From positions 1 to 33,815 of the forward strand of contig JAJDCR010000078.1 in NCBI GenBank assembly GCA_029260735.1: DNA of 33,815 nt, given 5' to 3'. A program made the translations under genes and the position numbers. Source of the DNA: Planctomycetota bacterium (GTDB lineage Bacteria; Planctomycetota; Uabimicrobiia; Uabimicrobiales; Uabimicrobiaceae). Position 1 is the stretch's first letter, and each line of letters opens with the position of its first letter. This document shows positions 25,632 through 33,461 of the stretch, piece by piece. The notes under the pieces are model-generated. The model made no database searches. It saw nothing but the letters and a program-made list of their open reading frames with translations, and had not been told where the DNA came from.

Positions 25632-27098
25632 ATGGGATTAAAAATATACAATGTCTTGGGAAAACAAAAAGAGAACTTTGAAACAATTGAGCCTGGCAAG
25701 GTAAAAATGTATGTTTGTGGTCCTACGGTTTATGATCTTCTTCATGTCGGAAATTTTCGAGGTGCTATTTTTTTTAATTTAGTGAGAAATTGGCTAGAGT
25801 TTAAAGGAAATGAAGTTACCTTTGTTTATAACTTTACCGATATCGACGATAAAATTATTAAAAAAGCGAACGAAGAAGGAGTTTCTACTCAGGAAATTAG
25901 CGAAAAATATATTGCCGAGTTTCAAAAAGACTTCCAAGCATTGAGTTTACGCTCTCACGAACATAATCCTAAAGCGACCGAGTATATTCCTGAAATGATC
26001 CACTTTGTCCAATCTTTAGTGGAGAAGAAGGCGGCATATGTTATAGAGGGAGAAGTATTTTACTCTATCCCCAATTTTGCTAGCTATGGTAAGCTTAGTA
26101 AGAAAAACTTAGATGACCTGCGCTCTGGCCATAGAGTAGAAGTAGACACTCGAAAAAGAAGTCCTCTCGACTTTGTCCTATGGAAACCTTCCAAAGAAAA
26201 TGAGCCGGGTTGGGATTCTCCTTGGGGACGAGGTCGTCCTGGTTGGCATCTGGAATGCTCGACCATGATCCACTCTCTCTTGGGAGAAAGTATTGATTTA
26301 CATGGGGGAGGAATCGATCTATGCTTTCCTCATCATGAAAATGAAATCGCTCAAAGTGAAGCTTTTTCCGAAAAGCCTCTCGCACGCTACTGGGTTCACA
26401 ATAACTTCATTCAGTTTAATGACGAAAAGATGTCTAAGTCATTGGGGAATGTGATCAAAGCCCGGGAGTTTTTGGAAAAATATAACGGAGAAATCTTAAA
26501 GTACCTCATTCTTTCGGTTCACTACCGATCTATTCTCAATATTTCTCAAGAGCAAACCTCTCAAGCAATAGGAGCTTTAGCACGAGTATACTCTTCCTTG
26601 GCCTGGGCAGAAAAAGTTTTGGAAAGCAAGCCAGCAGAAGATAAACTGGAACCAGAATTTGCTGAGCTATTAAAGAAAAATGGACAAGAGTTGGAAGAAT
26701 CTCTGGATGACGACTTTAATACTCCCTCCGCCTTTTCTAATATTTTTCAGGTAGTTCGTGCTTTTAACACAGCTTACAAACCTGGGCAAAAGATAACAGG
26801 AAAGACAAAAGCGAAAGCCCGAGCCTTTCAGGAGTGGCTTAAAAAATACGGGAGTACTTTTTCTCTCTTCCAAGAAAATGCCCAAGGTTTCTTAAAGGAA
26901 CTTGATTTGATGCTGTTGCGAGAAAATCAAATCGAAGCAAGCGAAATAGACAATATGATTGAGGAACGAGCCCAAGCACGTAAAAATAAAGACTTTGAGC
27001 GAGCCGATGAATTACGAAATGCTCTTTTAGAAATGGGGATTGACCTACACGATTCTCCGACAGGTACGACCTGGGAAGTTCAGAAACAGTTGGTTTAA
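25632..27098 (+). CDS. cysS: cysteinyl-tRNA synthetase
   Basis: A 488-residue class I aminoacyl-tRNA synthetase that charges tRNA-Cys with cysteine. The HIGH-equivalent motif is H38-V-G-N41 in PTVYDLLHVGN. The zinc ligands are visible as C29 plus the cysteine and histidines of WHLECSTM and CFPHHENEIAQSEA. KMSKS is at residues 266-270. The C-terminal DALR and tRNA-binding part ends normally. The length is usual for the family. AGGAAG precedes the ATG. It lies between a HEAT membrane protein and a secreted coiled-coil gene, a placement without obvious functional meaning. All key residues look intact. Confidence 0.98.
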   Translation: MGLKIYNVLGKQKENFETIEPGKVKMYVCGPTVYDLLHVGNFRGAIFFNLVRNWLEFKGNEVTFVYNFTDIDDKIIKKANEEGVSTQEISEKYIAEFQKDFQALSLRSHEHNPKATEYIPEMIHFVQSLVEKKAAYVIEGEVFYSIPNFASYGKLSKKNLDDLRSGHRVEVDTRKRSPLDFVLWKPSKENEPGWDSPWGRGRPGWHLECSTMIHSLLGESIDLHGGGIDLCFPHHENEIAQSEAFSEKPLARYWVHNNFIQFNDEKMSKSLGNVIKAREFLEKYNGEILKYLILSVHYRSILNISQEQTSQAIGALARVYSSLAWAEKVLESKPAEDKLEPEFAELLKKNGQELEESLDDDFNTPSAFSNIFQVVRAFNTAYKPGQKITGKTKAKARAFQEWLKKYGSTFSLFQENAQGFLKELDLMLLRENQIEASEIDNMIEERAQARKNKDFERADELRNALLEMGIDLHDSPTGTTWEVQKQLV

Positions 27099-27149
27099 GA
27101 TGCTTGGTCCTTGATATGGTTCTAGCTATTTTCTTTGAAAGGAAATATT

Positions 27150-27893
27150 ATGCAAAAATTTTTACTCTTTATTACCTGCACGGGACTTTTAGTTTTGGGC
27201 TCTATATCGCAAGCCCAAGAGAATAGAATGGAAGGGGAGGAAGAAATTCGGTCTCTCCATGACAAAATTAAAGAAACTCGTCAGGAACTAAGAGAAAGCG
27301 AAGATTTGGAAGATCGTGAGGAATTAGAGATCTATATTGCCAGTCTAGAAGAACGATTGGAGGAAAAAAGAGAGCAATTCCGCCAAGCAAGAAAAGAACG
27401 TGCTCACTCGGAAATCCCTCAAGAAAACCCTCGTTTTTCAGAAAAGGAATTTATCCAACGGCTACAAGGGGAAAATCCTCGTCAGTATGATAAACTTATA
27501 CGTCTTCATTACCATAACCCCGAACGCTTTCGAAAACTCCTAGAGGAACTTCAAGCACGAGAAGAGCGGCGAGAGAAAATGCGACAGAAAGATCCCGAAA
27601 CTTATAGCATACTTCAAAAAATTCGCTCCTTGGACAAAAAAGCCCGGCAAATAGGAAAACAAATTCAGAGAAGCAACCCAGAAAACCGAGAAGAAAAACT
27701 TCACAACCTGCAAACTATAATCAACAAGATTTTTGATCTCAAGACAAGTTTGCAAGAGAAAGAAGTAGAGCAAATACGTAAAAGCTATGAAGAGGCAAAA
27801 GAAAAATTAGAGAAGAGAGTTGCCCAAAAAAATCGCATCACTCAGCACTATCTCGAAACTTTAACCGGAGAATACGATGAGCTTGATTGGTAA
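27150..27893 (+). CDS. secreted coiled-coil protein, charged
   Basis: A 247-residue protein with a signal peptide (MQKFLLFITCTGLLVLGSIS, cleavage likely after SQA) and a highly charged, helical remainder full of E/K/R heptad-like stretches (EEEIRSLHDKIKETRQELRE; QGENPRQYDKLIRLHYHNPE; EKEVEQIRKSYEEAKEK). I chose the ATG at 27150 because AAAGGA lies six bases upstream and the signal peptide starts there; the TTG at 27135 would put this ribosome binding site inside the gene. The end overlaps the TMTC-like gene by 17 bases, so they are coupled. It could be a periplasmic structural or chaperone-like protein. I do not recognise the family. Confidence 0.8.
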   Translation: MQKFLLFITCTGLLVLGSISQAQENRMEGEEEIRSLHDKIKETRQELRESEDLEDREELEIYIASLEERLEEKREQFRQARKERAHSEIPQENPRFSEKEFIQRLQGENPRQYDKLIRLHYHNPERFRKLLEELQAREERREKMRQKDPETYSILQKIRSLDKKARQIGKQIQRSNPENREEKLHNLQTIINKIFDLKTSLQEKEVEQIRKSYEEAKEKLEKRVAQKNRITQHYLETLTGEYDELDW

Positions 27894-29835
27894 ACAATCT
27901 CCCCCCATCGAAACCTCCCCAGAAGTTTCTGTCCGAGAAAAAAGATCTTTAAATTTTTCTCGGGCTCAAATTTATCCTTTCTTACTTTTTTTTGCTCTAC
28001 TCCTGGTTCTCTATTTTCGGATTTTCTCTTTCCCTTTTATTTTTTTAGATGATCAGTGGCTTATCTATGATAACCCCTATCTTCAAGAACTCTCTTGGGA
28101 AAACCTAACTACTATTATAAACCCCTTCGCCCCTCGCCATGATTTGGGGGGAGAGTATCTGCCTCTACGTGATCTCTCTTATTTTTTTGATCGTCTCATT
28201 TGGGATTTTGCCCCAGGCGGCTACCATCTTAGTAGTTTTCTTGTCCACGCTCTCACTTGCCTTCTCCTTTTTTTCTTTATGAAAAAACTTTTTTCCCACT
28301 CGCAACTAGCTTTTTGGACAAGTGCTATTTTTGCTTTTCATCCTTTACAGGTCGAGGCGGTTTGCTGGGCATCTGCTCGAAAAGATCTTCTTTATGTTTT
28401 TTTTCTGCTTTGCTCTTTTCTCTGTTACTTGAGCAAAGAAAAAAAAAGTTACGGTGGTGCTTTGCTTTGTTTTCTGGCAGCAACTCTATGTAAAGCACCA
28501 GCGGTCATTGGGGCTTTTATTCTAGGGCTTTTCCATATCTATTTTCCCGAAAAAGTACAACACCGTTCTCTGAAAAGCTATTTTCTATTCCCTCTTCTAG
28601 CCGTCTTTCTTGCGATTATGCACATGAGTGTATACGCAGACCCTGCTCCCACCGAAAAATTCCATTGGGCTTACGTCTTATTTTCGGTATCTTTTTCTCT
28701 TTCTTATTATCTAAAGCTATTTTCTTTTCCGGTTAATTTGGCCTTAGAGTATCCTCTTCCGGCAGACTTCATCTCGTCTTGGGATATATCTGCCTATCTC
28801 AGTATCCTCTTGTGTTTACTTATATCAATAGCAATAGCCTATAGTTTTCTCCTCGCTCGCAAAAATAAGATGTTTTTTGGGATTCCTTTTTTTGCCATCT
28901 CACTTATACCCACTTTGTACATAGTCTCTTTCCGCAGTATATCTCCTATCGCTGACCGTTACATGTACTTGGCTATCATTGGTTTATCTATGAGTATGGG
29001 GTACCTTCTCTTCCAAATTTCAACGATTTCAAAGAAACATAAATGCTATAGTTTTCTTATTTTAGCATTTTTCTTCCTTCTGAGTTGGCAAAGGATCTCC
29101 TACTGGCAGGAACATGAAAAACTGGCCGACGACAATGTCCTACGCTATCCAGAGGTAAAATCTAGTCTCATGCGGCGTTCTTTTCAGTTAGCGGAGAAAG
29201 GACAATTCAACGAAGCTTGGGAGGTTTTTCAGCGACTAGGCAATGATCACAAGTATTGGCTCCAAAAAGCTCGTTTGTTAAAAAAAATCAAGCAGTATAC
29301 CCTCGCCGAAAACACTCTGCAATTTTGGCTACCTTCTGCCCAGAAAAAATGGCGAAAAACCCGAGCAATCGCCTTACAACTAGAGATGCACACCCTGAAA
29401 GGAGAAGAGGAGAAAGCTCTCCAAATTCTCCATAAATGGTTCTGGGAACAAAGTCAGCGCTCTAAAATCCAAGAAAAAGCACTCGTCCAAGTCGGAGACA
29501 TGAAACAAAGACATGGTAAACACCAAGAAGCTCTTCTTTACTACGAAAGAGCTTTGCTACTTTTTCCTAAAGAAGCTTACATTTATAGCAAAATAGGAGA
29601 TATCCACCTTCAACTCAAAAAAATGCCTACAGCAGAAAAATGGTACGACCAAGCTCTCTCTCTAGCTCCAGACTATTTACCTGCTAAAATTAACCTGGGT
29701 TGGTGCTTCTTTTATCAAAAGAAATACCAAGAAGCTCTTTCTATAGCCAAAAATATTTTAGAGAAAGAAGACAATCCTTACGCAAAACTTCTTCGAGAGA
29801 AAAGCTTACAAGAGCTAGGGAATAGCAAAAAATAG
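27877..29835 (+). CDS. TMTC-like multi-pass membrane protein with C-terminal TPRs
   Basis: A 652-residue protein with an N-terminal block of about ten transmembrane helices (residues about 30-410) and a C-terminal TPR region (about 420-650; GKHQEALLYYERALLLFPKE and AEKWYDQALSLAPDYLPAK are two clear units). The first extracytoplasmic loop has the GT-C-type acidic motif LDDQWLIYDNPYL. The stretch 'FAFHPLQVEAVCWASARKDLLY' (here one residue group) is the hallmark of TMTC/DUF1736 proteins, some of which transfer O-mannose to proteins in eukaryotes. Bacterial members are plausible GT-C glycosyltransferases but without assigned substrates. The gene overlaps the upstream coiled-coil gene, a possible protein substrate or partner. 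The broken metallophosphoesterase gene follows. Confidence 0.87.
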   Translation: MSLIGKQSPPIETSPEVSVREKRSLNFSRAQIYPFLLFFALLLVLYFRIFSFPFIFLDDQWLIYDNPYLQELSWENLTTIINPFAPRHDLGGEYLPLRDLSYFFDRLIWDFAPGGYHLSSFLVHALTCLLLFFFMKKLFSHSQLAFWTSAIFAFHPLQVEAVCWASARKDLLYVFFLLCSFLCYLSKEKKSYGGALLCFLAATLCKAPAVIGAFILGLFHIYFPEKVQHRSLKSYFLFPLLAVFLAIMHMSVYADPAPTEKFHWAYVLFSVSFSLSYYLKLFSFPVNLALEYPLPADFISSWDISAYLSILLCLLISIAIAYSFLLARKNKMFFGIPFFAISLIPTLYIVSFRSISPIADRYMYLAIIGLSMSMGYLLFQISTISKKHKCYSFLILAFFFLLSWQRISYWQEHEKLADDNVLRYPEVKSSLMRRSFQLAEKGQFNEAWEVFQRLGNDHKYWLQKARLLKKIKQYTLAENTLQFWLPSAQKKWRKTRAIALQLEMHTLKGEEEKALQILHKWFWEQSQRSKIQEKALVQVGDMKQRHGKHQEALLYYERALLLFPKEAYIYSKIGDIHLQLKKMPTAEKWYDQALSLAPDYLPAKINLGWCFFYQKKYQEALSIAKNILEKEDNPYAKLLREKSLQELGNSKK

Positions 29836-29872
29836 TTTGGTTTCAGGAAAACCTGTGTTAGTGGAGAGAATT

Positions 29873-30330
29873 ATGCGCTACGGTGTTTATGGCGACATAC
29901 ACGGAAACTTAGAGGCATTAGATGCTGTCTTTGCTTTTTTCGAAACGAAAAATATCGATCACTATCTTTGCGTGGGAGACATTGTCAACTATGGTCCCAC
30001 CCCTAAAGAACGCACCGCCAAGGTTAAAGAAAGCGAAAGCTTAGTTGTTGCCATGTACCCGCATTTTTTTTCATGGAAAAAAATGAAGTAGCATTCTCGA
30101 TGGAGCAAGAAATGAAGGTTGACCAAAATGGTAAAATTTTAGTTAACGCAGGAAGTGTCGGTCAACCTCGTGACGGTGATCCGAGAGCTTGCTGTGCTAT
30201 ATATGATGACAAGGAAGAAAAAGTTTCCATCCATCGGGTGGAATATGATTTGGAAAAAACCATCCAAAAAATAGAAAGCATGCAAGATTTTCCTGATTTT
30301 CTGGGAGAACGTTTGAGGTATGGAAAGTAA
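29873..30330 (+). pseudogene. metallophosphoesterase gene with its middle deleted
   Basis: The N-terminal part starts at 29873 (GGAGAG four bases upstream) with MRYGVYGDIHGNLEALDAVF and GDIVNYG, the first two metal motifs of a YfcE/MJ0936-like phosphoesterase. It stops making sense after LVVA at about 30050. The next bases, in another frame from 30052, read HVPAFFFMEKNEVAF and run on to NAGSVGQPRDGDPRACC and the normal C-terminus at 30330. Intact relatives have GNHD, a catalytic VH and GHS between VVA and HVP. The deletion removed about 100 residues and shifted the frame. Part of the lost middle is found at 31561-31728. The protein cannot be active in this form. Confidence 0.88.
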
Positions 30331-30393
30331 TAAAATGTTTTCAAAGGTTAAGTTTATGATGGAAAAAATCGTTGTTGAAAATGAGACAAACGC

Positions 30394-31554
30394 ATGGTAA
30401 GCCAAAAACAATTAAAGAAATTACTCACCTCTGTGAGAGAAAATAACGGATGCAAAACTTGGAATACATATAGGAAAGTTAATTCTAATGTTCAAGTTGA
30501 TTTGCAGGAAGCTAATCTAGAAAATATGAATTTAGAAAAAATCAATCTACAAGAAGCTAACTTGGTGTGGAGTTATATGCTATGGAGTAATTTACAGCAG
30601 GCTAATATGGAAAAAGCCAATCTGCAACGAGCAAAACTACAAGGGGCCAATCTAAAACAAGCTGTTCTACGAGATGCTATTTTAGAAAAAGCTAATTTAC
30701 AGTTAGCTAATCTCCAGCGAGCAGATTTGGAAGGCGCTATCCTTAGAGGAGCTTACTTATCTGATGTTTTTTTGCAAGAAGCAAATCTTCAAAACGTTAA
30801 TTTAGTAGGAGCTGAATTATTAGAAACTAACTTACAAGGAGCTAAGCTAACAGGAGCTAATTTGGAAAGAGTAACCTTTCTGTGGGGTAATAACATAAGT
30901 TCTGACCAGCTATCTACGTGTGAAAATCTTACAGGTATTCGAGGTTTATTAATCGAAACAATGATGGAGTTAAAAGAAAAAGCTCCTGAACTAATGAGTT
31001 GGTGGACTAAAGACATGCTGCAGGTTGCTGACATAGAAAGATACAAAAATCACGGTAGATGGGTAAAAAAAGAAGATGTTATGCAAAAAAGTGGTCAGTG
31101 GATCCTCAAAGAAGATCTTATAGATATTTGGGGTTTACCCAAAAAAACAATAATTCAGCTAGAACAAAAAGCTCCTGAACTAATTAAATGCTCAAAAAAA
31201 AAAGATGTTATACAAAAAAGTGGTCAGTGGACTCTAAAAGAAGATCTTGTAGATATTTGGGATTTACCCAAAAAAACAATGATGCAACTAAAACTTAATG
31301 CACCTGAATTATTGGAGTGGTGGTCTGAAGATACTTCACAAGTTCTTGAAAACTGGATTAACGATGGTCAATGGATAAAAAAAGAGGATGCTGTGCAAGA
31401 AAATGGACAGTCGTTTCTTAAAAAAAACTCATCAATTACTCTAGCTAAAAATAAAAAAGACGAAAGCCATAGATTTCTGGTTAAACTGAGTTTAGCATTT
31501 TTATATATTTTTTTGATAACGAGTATTATGATAGCTTTCTATATTGGGCTTTAA
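30394..31554 (+). CDS. pentapeptide-repeat protein with helical repeats and C-terminal membrane anchor
   Basis: A 386-residue protein. Residues about 35-170 are pentapeptide repeats (A(N/D)LxX: NLQEANL, NLQRAKLQGANL, DLEGAIL, NLQGAKLTGANL), forming a right-handed quadrilateral helix. Residues about 195-345 contain a distinct repeated helical unit, 'KKEDVMQKSGQWILKEDL' followed by 'GLPKKTIIQLEQKAPEL', present about two and a half times. A single transmembrane helix near the end (LSLAFLYIFLITSIMIAFYI) leaves almost no tail, as in tail-anchored proteins. No good ribosome binding site precedes the ATG. It lies between two pieces of the broken metallophosphoesterase gene. The repeated C-terminal unit is not known to me; the role is unknown. 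Confidence 0.8.
   Translation: MVSQKQLKKLLTSVRENNGCKTWNTYRKVNSNVQVDLQEANLENMNLEKINLQEANLVWSYMLWSNLQQANMEKANLQRAKLQGANLKQAVLRDAILEKANLQLANLQRADLEGAILRGAYLSDVFLQEANLQNVNLVGAELLETNLQGAKLTGANLERVTFLWGNNISSDQLSTCENLTGIRGLLIETMMELKEKAPELMSWWTKDMLQVADIERYKNHGRWVKKEDVMQKSGQWILKEDLIDIWGLPKKTIIQLEQKAPELIKCSKKKDVIQKSGQWTLKEDLVDIWDLPKKTMMQLKLNAPELLEWWSEDTSQVLENWINDGQWIKKEDAVQENGQSFLKKNSSITLAKNKKDESHRFLVKLSLAFLYIFLITSIMIAFYIGL
31067..31245 (+). repeat. internal DNA repeats in the pentapeptide-repeat gene
   Basis: AAAAAAGTGGTCAGTGG is found near 31086 and again near 31215, each followed by closely related DNA (AAAGAAGATCTT.TAGATATTTGG). A third, more diverged copy lies around 31380. The units encode the helical repeat of the C-terminal region, so they reflect recent internal duplication. 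Confidence 0.7.
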
Positions 31555-31560
31555 GAGGAA

Positions 31561-31728
31561 ATGAACTTTCTCCGCGGATTGGATCTAGTTATCCGTGTCG
31601 GAGATATTTTGACTTTGGTTCATGCTTCTCTAGAATATCCAGAGTAGTTTGGGTACATCCAAACAAGAGTAGAGGCTAAAGCAAGTCTATAAATTTTGAA
31701 AACCTCCTTATGTTTTTTAGGTCACAGT
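31561..31728 (+). pseudogene. displaced middle fragment of the metallophosphoesterase
   Basis: One frame reads NFLRGLDLVIRVGDILTLVH, then ASLEYPE-stop-FGYIQTRVEAKASL-stop-ILKTSLCFLGHS. LTLVHASLEYPE is the conserved VH region and CFLGHS the GHSH motif of the same phosphoesterase family. The two stops (TAG 31645, TAA 31690) fit C-to-T changes of glutamine codons. The fragment ends at GHS, exactly where the remaining gene at 30052 resumes with HVP. Only the stretch around GNHD is not found. The macro-domain start codon follows directly in the same frame, which explains why longer readings of that gene begin in this debris. Confidence 0.82.
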
Positions 31729-31731
31729 AAA

Positions 31732-32235
31732 ATGAAAATTCTGGTAAAATCAGGAAATGTCTTAGAAGAAAAAGTTGATGTGCTGATTTGCACAGCCAAT
31801 CCTATGCTGAACATGTCCGGAGGTGTAAATGGTGCTCTTTTACAGCTAGGAGCTTCCTGTATCCAAGAAGAGCTAAGGGAGTATCTTAGGTCTTTAGGAC
31901 AACATTGGGTTCCAGAAGGCTCCGTCGTTCAAACAAGCCCAGGGCCACTTTCTCATGTTAAACATGTTTTGCACGCGGTATCTATTAATGGTTTTTATGA
32001 ATCTAGTATCAAGTTAGTTGCAAAAACTCTGTCTCTGGCTTTAGATAAATCGGCCCAGCTAGGAGCAATAACAGTTGCTACTCCCACCTTAGCAACAGGT
32101 TATGGTCCTCTTTCGGTAACAGATTTTGCCAAAGCCGTACAGATAGTTCTTGCAAAAAGATATCTACCTGTCGAAGAACTTAGGATCGTTGTTCGAAAAA
32201 AAGAGGATGTCAATTTGCTTCTTTCTATCTTTTAA
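31732..32235 (+). CDS. macro-domain (ADP-ribose-binding) protein
   Basis: A 167-residue single macro domain. Visible features are MKILVKSGNVLEEKVDVLIC, the ADP-ribose-contacting NPMLNMSGGVNGALLQ (the GGVxGA loop), the substrate-loop-like VVQTSPGPLSHVKHVLHAVS, and TPTLATGYGPLS with the second phosphate-binding loop. Macro domains bind or remove ADP-ribose, or process related metabolites. I start at ATG 31732 because the upstream in-frame part is phosphoesterase debris. The only ribosome binding signal is a weak AGG about ten bases upstream. The MSGGV form, with methionine-serine before the glycines, resembles DUF2362/YmdB-like members only loosely. Likely a small ADP-ribose hydrolase or binder. 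Confidence 0.88.
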   Translation: MKILVKSGNVLEEKVDVLICTANPMLNMSGGVNGALLQLGASCIQEELREYLRSLGQHWVPEGSVVQTSPGPLSHVKHVLHAVSINGFYESSIKLVAKTLSLALDKSAQLGAITVATPTLATGYGPLSVTDFAKAVQIVLAKRYLPVEELRIVVRKKEDVNLLLSIF

Positions 32236-32338
32236 GGAAAAGAGGCTAAGGCTAAAGAAGAAAAAAAGAAAAACAAATTAACTCTATATCCATCGCATAA
32301 TTTGCTCACCAATTTTAGTACCCTTCAATTAGTACTCT

Positions 32339-32878
32339 TCAAAAGGATGATCCAGGCTGTTTTAAAAACTCGATTTCTTCTGGAGTAGATTCGCGGTTCA
32401 GTATAGCATTGCGATGAGGATAACGTCCAAAACGATCAATAATCTCTTTATGTTTAAGCTCAAAATCTAAATTAGACTCTAGATCTTTTTGACTATAAAG
32501 TTCCACTGCAATAGTATGCATCGACCTTGATTCACTGTGCATAAAGGGCATATACAAAAAAGTCTTTTTTTCTGATGCAAGTGCATGAGAGTTTTCTTGG
32601 GCAACAGCTTCTTGGGCTAAAACCAATGCGACCGTGTCAAAGGCAAAAGCGAGCGAAGTATCACGATAGATGTTACGAGAAAATTGATCTAGTACTATTA
32701 TTTCGGCAAGCCTTCCCTCGATTGTCTTACGCCAAGTATATATTTCTCCTTTAGTTGCGGCAACATGGATTGCCAAAAAGCGGTCTTTAATTAGCTGATC
32801 AAATTGAGTATCTTTTACCCACCATTGTTTGGGTTCAATTTCTTCAAACCAAAAGCTAATAACAGATTTATAGTCCAT
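32339..32878 (-). CDS. DUF924 family protein
   Basis: A 179-residue all-helical protein of the DUF924 family, which has TPR-like bacterial and plant members without firm function. Family blocks seen are the FWFEEIEPKQWW start, 'FDQLIKDRF', 'VLDQFSRNIYRDTSLAFAFD' and the ending 'RFGRYPHRNAILNRESTPEE', all in the expected order. I place the start at ATG 32878, since GGAGA lies five bases upstream and the family begins there. A longer reading to 33115 would overlap the SUKH gene and adds no conserved sequence. The stop is TGA. The gene is complete. It follows the SUKH gene on the same strand with about 170 bases between them. Confidence 0.93.
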   Translation of the reverse strand: MDYKSVISFWFEEIEPKQWWVKDTQFDQLIKDRFLAIHVAATKGEIYTWRKTIEGRLAEIIVLDQFSRNIYRDTSLAFAFDTVALVLAQEAVAQENSHALASEKKTFLYMPFMHSESRSMHTIAVELYSQKDLESNLDFELKHKEIIDRFGRYPHRNAILNRESTPEEIEFLKQPGSSF

Positions 32879-33050
32879 TGATGTCTCCGTAAAATAAATT
32901 TGAGTAAGAATGAGTAAACTTTTGTTTTGCCATTCCCGCAAAGGTGCGAATCTAGATTCTATAAAAAAACGTTCCCGAATTCTATACACAAAAAGTGTTA
33001 TATCTGAATAGCCTAGGAAAAAACTGCATAATAACTTAGTTGATGATATT

Positions 33051-33461
33051 TTAGCTATAGAGCAGTTTTTCAGGAGCTTTATCATGATAAAGAAAATTTT
33101 CAAAAGAATGGGCAATCCACTTGGCGTCTTCCCAATCTAAGCAACCACAGTCCACAACAAAAAAACCAGAAATGCGTTCATTCTCAACTTTTCCCACACA
33201 AAGATTTCCACTACCATCTAAACAAATAGGAATAGTGTTTGGTAAATATTTTTTCAACTGATAGACATCTTCGCCCATAATTTCTTCTAGAGAGAAAAAC
33301 TGAAGTTCTTTAAATCCAAAGAAAACAGTAGCACCATCACTTTTTAGCCACCAGTCCTTCATCTCAGGGCAGAGAACAACACCACATGATTTTTCGAATG
33401 TAGAAACCTTATTAGGAGAGCATCCTAGAGGTTTTTCGACATAGTCTATCTTAAACTTCAT
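33051..33461 (-). CDS. SUKH/SMI1-KNR4 family protein (possible immunity protein)
   Basis: A 136-residue protein with the SUKH fold pattern: an early 'EKSCGVVLCPEMKDWWLKSDGA' block, 'FFSLEEIMGED', then 'LPNTIPICLDGSGNLCVGK', the conserved DGSG turn, and 'FFVVDCG' followed by a closing helix (SFENFLYHD). Many bacterial SUKH proteins are immunity factors against contact-dependent toxins. No toxin is visible in the 354 bases upstream. The ATG at 33461 has only a weak ribosome binding sequence. It may be an orphan immunity gene in the accessory zone. Confidence 0.82.
   Translation of the reverse strand: MKFKIDYVEKPLGCSPNKVSTFEKSCGVVLCPEMKDWWLKSDGATVFFGFKELQFFSLEEIMGEDVYQLKKYLPNTIPICLDGSGNLCVGKVENERISGFFVVDCGCLDWEDAKWIAHSFENFLYHDKAPEKLLYS

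Noticed and set aside
33051..33115. Longer DUF924 reading starting at 33115 and overlapping the SUKH gene
   Set aside because: The ribosome binding site and family N-terminus both fit the start at 32878; the extension is low-complexity.
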